Source: Bacteroidota bacterium
GTDB taxonomy: Bacteria; Bacteroidota; Bacteroidia; 2-12-FULL-35-15
NCBI GenBank assembly: GCA_003151815.1
Contig: PLYN01000054.1
Span: forward strand, 9,780 to 65,623
Direction of reading: 5' to 3'
DNA length: 55,844 nucleotides
Shown: positions 51,709-55,844 of the stretch, in pieces
How positions within the stretch are numbered: position 1 is the first letter of the stretch
Layout: each line of letters begins with the position of its first letter
Notes under the pieces: generated by a model
Databases searched by the model: none
Told to the model about the DNA's origin: nothing
What the model saw: only the letters and a program-made list of their open reading frames with translations
Translations under genes and position numbers: made by a program

Positions 51709-54157
51709 ACTCTCTTGTGCTTTCTATTGCCGACATTGACTCTATCACTTCCATGTTATAATTATCTTTCGTTTGCATATAAGCCACCCGTGCAATCTGT
51801 TTGGCACCAAGTTTTCTTTTTTCAAAATCGGCTGATAAACCAAAATACACCTTTGATAAATTTAACATGCGAGCACGTTTTAATATTTGATACATCGCTT
51901 GTTTATAAACATTAAATTTCTGGTTAAAATTATAATCTATTCCAATAATCATTGGCGATATATGTGTTTTAGTAATATAACACCATACCACAGCTACCGT
52001 TTTTCTTTCTGGACGGGAATCAAATTCGGGTTTAAGTTTCAGAATAATAAATTCCCAATTAGGGTGCTTTGAAAGTTTTTTTAGTATATCCTTTGGATAA
52101 TCGAACATATTAAAACCTCTGTTTCTTTTTCCCACATTCAAATATAAATTATAATAATATTCTGACTCTTCTTCTGTTAGTTCTTTTTTGTATTCTATTT
52201 CAAAAACGTGTTCATATTTGAATACATCCTTTCTGATATTCTTTTTACTCCAACGAGATATAGAACCTTCCAATTCTTCCGGTGTATTCCATTTCATATT
52301 ATCAATAATATTAGAATTAGGCATATTAATAGGGGCAAATCCATCCTTCAAAAACAATTCTTTTAATTCAGTATCTTCTTTATCAAAATCTCTTAAAAGT
52401 AAAGTGTTGGCATTGATAGATTCTTGAATTTTGGCAACTCTCTCCAGCAATAAATTTAAAGCCTCCTTCCATTTTAAATGAGTATGGTCAATATAATAAT
52501 GATACCCTTCCGTTAGCATAGAACCCATCGTTAATGTTTTTGAAGTAAGATAATATGGATCGGATTTTCTTTTTTCTTCAATCTGAATGGATACAGATTC
52601 GAGCGCTAACAGATCATCTTTAACAATGCTTGAAGTAAAAAATGTTGCTAATACAGGTTGCTTATTTTTATCCCGAATAATAAAATAATAAAAATCCCAA
52701 TTCTCCTCCGGTTTCGGATTGTTTTTGAAAACGTCTTCTAAAGATACAAGTCCATCCCAATCGAAAGAGCCGTTTTCTCCCAATAATTTATTCCATTCCT
52801 CTTTATTAATTTTTTCAATCGTGTTCTCCTCTTGAATATCAAAATCGCTTAAAGCTATTTTTTGTTCCTTTGATTCAATGATTGCATTAGTTGCGGTTTT
52901 TATTTTAAAAGCCTTATTAATATCTTCTCTTGTTTTACCTTCTTCTTCCAAAACCTTTGGATAATGATAATCCATTGCATCTACAAATTCTTTTATCTCA
53001 TTTTTGTTAACTTGTCGGCTTATTGAAAAACGGATACCTGTATTCCTAATAGAAACAGCAGGAAACATAGCGAGGTTCACAAAAAAACCTTCATTTAATA
53101 AGCGTTTAACCATATTGAAACCAACTTTCGGCTGTCCCATACCAACAAAAAAAATGGGCGTGAGGGGATCAGACATAATGGTAAGGTTGGTTTTAGATAT
53201 TAATTGATTGCAATAATCTATATTTTCACGCAATTCTTTCTGCATTCTATATATATCGTCCGATAAATGAATTTTTGCAGAAGCTATTGCAGCACCTATA
53301 ACTGGGGGAGTTAAAGGAAGAGAAAAAATAAGTGGACCTCCAAAAATACGAACCTTTCTATACATTTCCTCATTCGGGAAAATAGCAATTCCACCTGTTA
53401 CTCCAAAGCCTTTTGACATAGTTGTCATTAACATTATTTTGTCGTGAATGGGTACTTTACTATTAATATATCCAGTCCCATTTTTTCCATACCAACTCAT
53501 TCCATGAGCATCATCAATATATAGATGCAATGCTTCGTATTTATCAAGTAAATAAAGTAAGTCATCCATTGGAGCTACATCACCATACATGGAATAAACT
53601 CCATCTGCCATGTACCAGATTTTGTCGTATTTGTTTCTTAGCTCCTTGATTTTGTCCTCAAGCATTTCAAGGTTGCTGTGACGGATCATTTCGACATGGG
53701 TGCCTTTTACCCGTGCCAGTTGCACGGCTGTTTGCACGCTCATATGTACCTGTTGGTCAAGAATAATCAGATCAGTATCGCTAACAAGGCTTGGGATATT
53801 GGAAATGTGCCCGGAAGAGGTTGATGAAGAAACAAGTACGAGTCTGTCATCATAAATTTTAGAAAGAAGTACTTCAAGATCAATATTTGGCCCTGAACTC
53901 AGGTAAGATCTTGAAACAGAGAATTGCGTTCCATAATGATTTACATAATCAACCACCCCTTGTTTCAGCCTCGGGTCCATCTCCAGGCCAAGGTATCCAC
54001 ATGTGCCAAAATTGATCATTTCTGCACCGTTCATCTTGAAAAATCGCCCTGTAAAGTCAACATTTTCAGAGACAAGATGCGAAATGCCCTTCTTTTTGGC
54101 ATCCCTAAAAAGTTCTGCAATGGTGTTTAAGTAATTGTTATGGTTTATTTTAGCCAT
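51689..54157 (-). CDS. Alpha-oxoamine synthase fused to a GNAT-like acyltransferase region
   Basis: An 822-residue fusion. The first ~410 residues are a fold-type I PLP enzyme of the KBL/AONS/serine palmitoyltransferase group: INFGTCGYLGLEMDPRLKQG, SRSYLSSGPNIDLE, the ring-stacking His in LDQQVHMSVQTA, DDAHGMSWYGKNGTG, and PLP lysine Lys249 (TTMSKGFGVTGG). Residues ~450-815 form a second region with a GNAT-like pattern (YYFIIRDKNKQPVLATFFTS, KVYFGLSADFEKRKLGAKQI). A link to aminolipid synthesis (sulfonolipid or sphingolipid; condensation, then N-acylation) is likely but unproven. Its C-terminal LLVVSG comes from a repeat. TAACTTTG (-7) lies upstream. Confidence 0.8.
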   Translation of the reverse strand: MAKINHNNYLNTIAELFRDAKKKGISHLVSENVDFTGRFFKMNGAEMINFGTCGYLGLEMDPRLKQGVVDYVNHYGTQFSVSRSYLSSGPNIDLEVLLSKIYDDRLVLVSSSTSSGHISNIPSLVSDTDLIILDQQVHMSVQTAVQLARVKGTHVEMIRHSNLEMLEDKIKELRNKYDKIWYMADGVYSMYGDVAPMDDLLYLLDKYEALHLYIDDAHGMSWYGKNGTGYINSKVPIHDKIMLMTTMSKGFGVTGGIAIFPNEEMYRKVRIFGGPLIFSLPLTPPVIGAAIASAKIHLSDDIYRMQKELRENIDYCNQLISKTNLTIMSDPLTPIFFVGMGQPKVGFNMVKRLLNEGFFVNLAMFPAVSIRNTGIRFSISRQVNKNEIKEFVDAMDYHYPKVLEEEGKTREDINKAFKIKTATNAIIESKEQKIALSDFDIQEENTIEKINKEEWNKLLGENGSFDWDGLVSLEDVFKNNPKPEENWDFYYFIIRDKNKQPVLATFFTSSIVKDDLLALESVSIQIEEKRKSDPYYLTSKTLTMGSMLTEGYHYYIDHTHLKWKEALNLLLERVAKIQESINANTLLLRDFDKEDTELKELFLKDGFAPINMPNSNIIDNMKWNTPEELEGSISRWSKKNIRKDVFKYEHVFEIEYKKELTEEESEYYYNLYLNVGKRNRGFNMFDYPKDILKKLSKHPNWEFIILKLKPEFDSRPERKTVAVVWCYITKTHISPMIIGIDYNFNQKFNVYKQAMYQILKRARMLNLSKVYFGLSADFEKRKLGAKQIARVAYMQTKDNYNMEVIESMSAIESTRELLVVSG

Positions 54158-54186
54158 AGTTCAAACGGTTGGAATGGTTGTCTGAG

Positions 54187-54194
54187 CAAAGTTA
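54187..54194 (-). promoter_or_regulatory. -7 promoter box for the oxoamine synthase fusion
   Basis: Minus strand TAACTTTG, an exact TAnnTTTG, 30 bp before the ATG. The -33 region is A+T-rich without TTTG. Confidence 0.45.
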
Positions 54195-54439
54195 TATATA
54201 TATTTCTATATTGTTATCATTTGTAAGGATTTGGCCAATATTGTCAATTTATTGATCCTGGATGACCCATATTCCAGATGCAAGACTTAAGCTTGAAAAG
54301 CAGTTTAACAGCGAATATTTTTTTGATAAACAATAATTTACTATTTGATGGTTCCAAAACTTTGTTTTGTAAAACAAACTTGTGGTTTTTTTTGGCTCAT
54401 TCAAAACATATGTAAGGTTTTAAAGAAAATTTAACTTTT

Positions 54440-54471
54440 TTTGGTAAAGTTGCGAAAATTTATAATATTTG
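54440..54471 (+). promoter_or_regulatory. Promoter of the STAS-like gene at 54523
   Basis: TTTG (54440-54443), 19 nt, then TAATATTTG, one base longer than TAnnTTTG. It lies 52 bp before the ATG. The rest of the 365-bp divergent gap shows only A+T-rich sequence. Confidence 0.45.
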
Positions 54472-54522
54472 TAGGGTAAATCGAAAAAGGCCTTAGTTTT
54501 ACCCGATCTTATAGAGGTTTTC

Positions 54523-54918
54523 ATGAAGGAAGTATTATTTTCAAACGACGTGCTTGACGGGCATCTGGACGATGGGATCATGGTCTTAAAATTCAAAGTA
54601 AAGAAATTTGACCTTGATGCTGCTAAAGTAGCAGTTGCTGCGCGCCTGGAAGCCAGCAAGGGCGTTTCATATCCCATGTTAGTGGATGGTCGTGAAGTAT
54701 CTTCAATAAGCAAAGAGGCAAGAGATTATTTTGCTACTGATGATGGCGTAAAAGGATTGTTGGCGACCGGGTTGGTAGCTGAGTCAGTGCTAGGAAAATT
54801 TTTAGGAAACTTCTTTTTGACGATCAACAAGCCAAAACTTCCACTGAGATTGTTTACAGATGAAAAGGAGGCCTATAAATGGCTTCAGCAATTTAAACCC
54901 AAAAAGAGCGCTAAGTAG
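54523..54918 (+). CDS. STAS/SpoIIAA-like small protein, paralogue 2
   Basis: A 131-residue cytosolic alpha/beta protein. It shares with the next gene and with 34021-34425 the pieces YPMLVDGREVSSISKEARDY, LGKFLGNFFLTINKPKLPLR and LFTDEKEAYKWLQQFK. No catalytic or lipobox motif is present. Family members are annotated as STAS/SEC14-like proteins of unknown role. It is adjacent to a paralogue and a response regulator, suggesting a signalling module. Confidence 0.7.
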   Translation: MKEVLFSNDVLDGHLDDGIMVLKFKVKKFDLDAAKVAVAARLEASKGVSYPMLVDGREVSSISKEARDYFATDDGVKGLLATGLVAESVLGKFLGNFFLTINKPKLPLRLFTDEKEAYKWLQQFKPKKSAK

Positions 54919-54993
54919 GGTATTAATATCACTCACATCTTAATAGTGCTTATATACTGGTTACCAACTTAATATAATTTTAACACACCTTTT

Positions 54994-55024
54994 TTTAATT
55001 GAGGTCTATAGTTGCCTATCTTTG
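54994..55024 (+). promoter_or_regulatory. Promoter of the STAS-like gene at 55065
   Basis: TTTA (54994-54997), 19 nt, then TATCTTTG (55017-55024), an exact TAnnTTTG, 40 bp before the ATG. So the two paralogues have separate promoters. Confidence 0.6.
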
Positions 55025-55064
55025 AAATATTCAGGATTAGTTAAATTACTTGTTTTAGAAAACT

Positions 55065-55460
55065 ATGGCCGTCAAAGAACATATAATCGAAACTGAAACT
55101 GGCTGTGGATGGCTTGAGGATGATATCATTCATTACATTTTCAAGAAAAGCAAAGTTGACTTACCCGAGGCAAAAGAATCGGTTGAAATTATGACAACCA
55201 TTGCTGAGGAGAAGGCCTATCCATATTTGATTGATATGAGCAGGATGAAAACGATTACCAAAGAAGCCAGGGCATATTTAGCCATTCCAAGATCTTCAGA
55301 AAAAAATATAGCTACTGCAGCTCTTACCCCTAACCTGATTGCCAAATTGATCGGCACTTTTTTTATATCATTTAATAACCCTTCTGTCCGAATTAAATTA
55401 TTTACAGAGGAGCACGAAGCCATCAGGTGGTTGAAAAAAGAAGCGTCTGCCCGGATTTGA
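55065..55460 (+). CDS. STAS/SpoIIAA-like small protein, paralogue 3
   Basis: A 131-residue paralogue of the preceding gene: AYPYLIDMSRMKTITKEARA, LIAKLIGTFFISFNNP and KLFTEEHEAIRWLKKE align without gaps. It has its own promoter. The close but clearly diverged pair suggests an old duplication and distinct partners. Function unknown. Confidence 0.7.
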   Translation: MAVKEHIIETETGCGWLEDDIIHYIFKKSKVDLPEAKESVEIMTTIAEEKAYPYLIDMSRMKTITKEARAYLAIPRSSEKNIATAALTPNLIAKLIGTFFISFNNPSVRIKLFTEEHEAIRWLKKEASARI

Positions 55461-55491
55461 TTTTTTGAATTTTCTAATGCTTTGTTAGTGT

Positions 55492-55522
55492 TTTGTCTGG
55501 CGGAGGAATTATTGTATTTTCG
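55492..55522 (+). promoter_or_regulatory. Promoter of the response regulator
   Basis: TTTG (55492-55495), exactly 19 nt, then TATTTTCG (55515-55522), 7 of 8 matches to TAnnTTTG, 38 bp before the ATG. Confidence 0.6.
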
Positions 55523-55559
55523 CCCACAATAATAATAGAAATTTTACCGTATATACTTT

Positions 55560-55844
55560 ATGGCATTGAACTATATTACCCGTGTATTTGTCGTTGAAGA
55601 TGATCCAATTTTCAGCAAAGTGATGAAATTTAAACTGGAGGAAGAAGGAAACTATGAGGTTACTATGTTTTCCTCTGCAGAAGAGTTTTTGAAGAACCTT
55701 GACCTAAGACCTGATATCGTTACAATTGACTATACTTTGCCAGGAATTTCAGGGCTGGAACTACTGAAACGGATTACAGATTTCAGCCAGGATATTACAC
55801 CCATTATCCTCTCTGCTCAGGAGGATGTAGAAGTAGTGGTACGG
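55560..55844 (+). CDS. Response regulator receiver domain, right end off the window
   Basis: 95 codons from ATG 55560 to the window edge. A receiver domain with the acidic pair VVEDDPIFSK, phospho-acceptor Asp in VTIDYTLPGISGLELL and the conserved Ser/Thr region IILSAQED. The output domain is cut off; it could be DNA-binding or NtrC-type. It follows the two STAS-like genes and has its own promoter. Confidence 0.88.
   Translation, partial: MALNYITRVFVVEDDPIFSKVMKFKLEEEGNYEVTMFSSAEEFLKNLDLRPDIVTIDYTLPGISGLELLKRITDFSQDITPIILSAQEDVEVVVR

Noticed and set aside
1-55844. Prophage, integrative element or RNA genes
   Set aside because: No integrase, terminase, relaxase, transposase, tRNA or rRNA sequence was recognised on either strand; only non-autonomous repeats were seen.

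Overview
The window looks like chromosomal DNA of an A+T-rich Bacteroidetes (Bacteroidota), probably a Sphingobacteriia/Chitinophagia-like lineage. The evidence is an LpxC-FabZ fusion, the type IX secretion system (T9SS) proteins PorX and PorT, a giant SprB-repeat surface protein, an EF-P of the 'TPGNLRAF' type, many small outer-membrane beta-barrels with Bacteroidetes-type signal peptides, and promoters of the form TTTG-N19-TAnnTTTG. I see no tRNA, rRNA, CRISPR array, integrase, transposase or phage gene.

Layout. 1-4140 (minus): a secreted hypothetical protein and a SprB-repeat adhesin that runs off the left edge. 4321-5496: proline dehydrogenase. 5802-10597: a TetR-controlled tripartite efflux operon (TetR, TolC, HlyD/EmrA, EmrB) with a palindromic operator next to the -7 box and a hairpin at the end. 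10882-16018: a decayed tandem duplication of lipoprotein, beta-barrel and DUF4258-type genes with several gene remnants and a shared leader that encodes a perfect hairpin. 16110-19540 (minus): ald, tsaE and porX. 19687-25957: HD phosphohydrolase, lpxC/fabZ, lpxA, ABC ATPase, two small secreted proteins, efp. 26049-31643: aspartate aminotransferase, heptose-7-phosphate kinase, ubiE/menG, porT, a flavoprotein. 31688-36880 (minus): FecA-like TonB receptor with a Fur/PerR-type box, a STAS-like protein, purL. 37250-42514: polytopic membrane protein, APC transporter, SDR enzyme, beta-barrel. 42968-49159 (minus): an unusual chaperone-usher-like pilus locus. 49459-55844: cupredoxin lipoprotein, PAS histidine kinase, an alpha-oxoamine synthase fused to an acyltransferase-like region, two STAS-like paralogues and the start of a response regulator.

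The candidate novel system is the 42968-49159 locus. It has two DUF4402-type pilin-like proteins with penultimate Tyr and alternating C-terminal beta-strands, a PapD-like chaperone, and an usher-like outer-membrane protein carrying a C-terminal SPOR domain. Chaperone-usher pili are classically proteobacterial; a Bacteroidetes version with an usher-SPOR fusion would be unusual.

A second theme is that intergenic palindromic repeats of several families sit at gene edges and are read in frame. They supply the C-terminus of the APC transporter, the C-terminus of the oxoamine synthase fusion, an internal insert in an ABC ATPase and the N-terminal extension of the pilus chaperone. A MITE-like element with 18-bp perfect terminal inverted repeats is also present.
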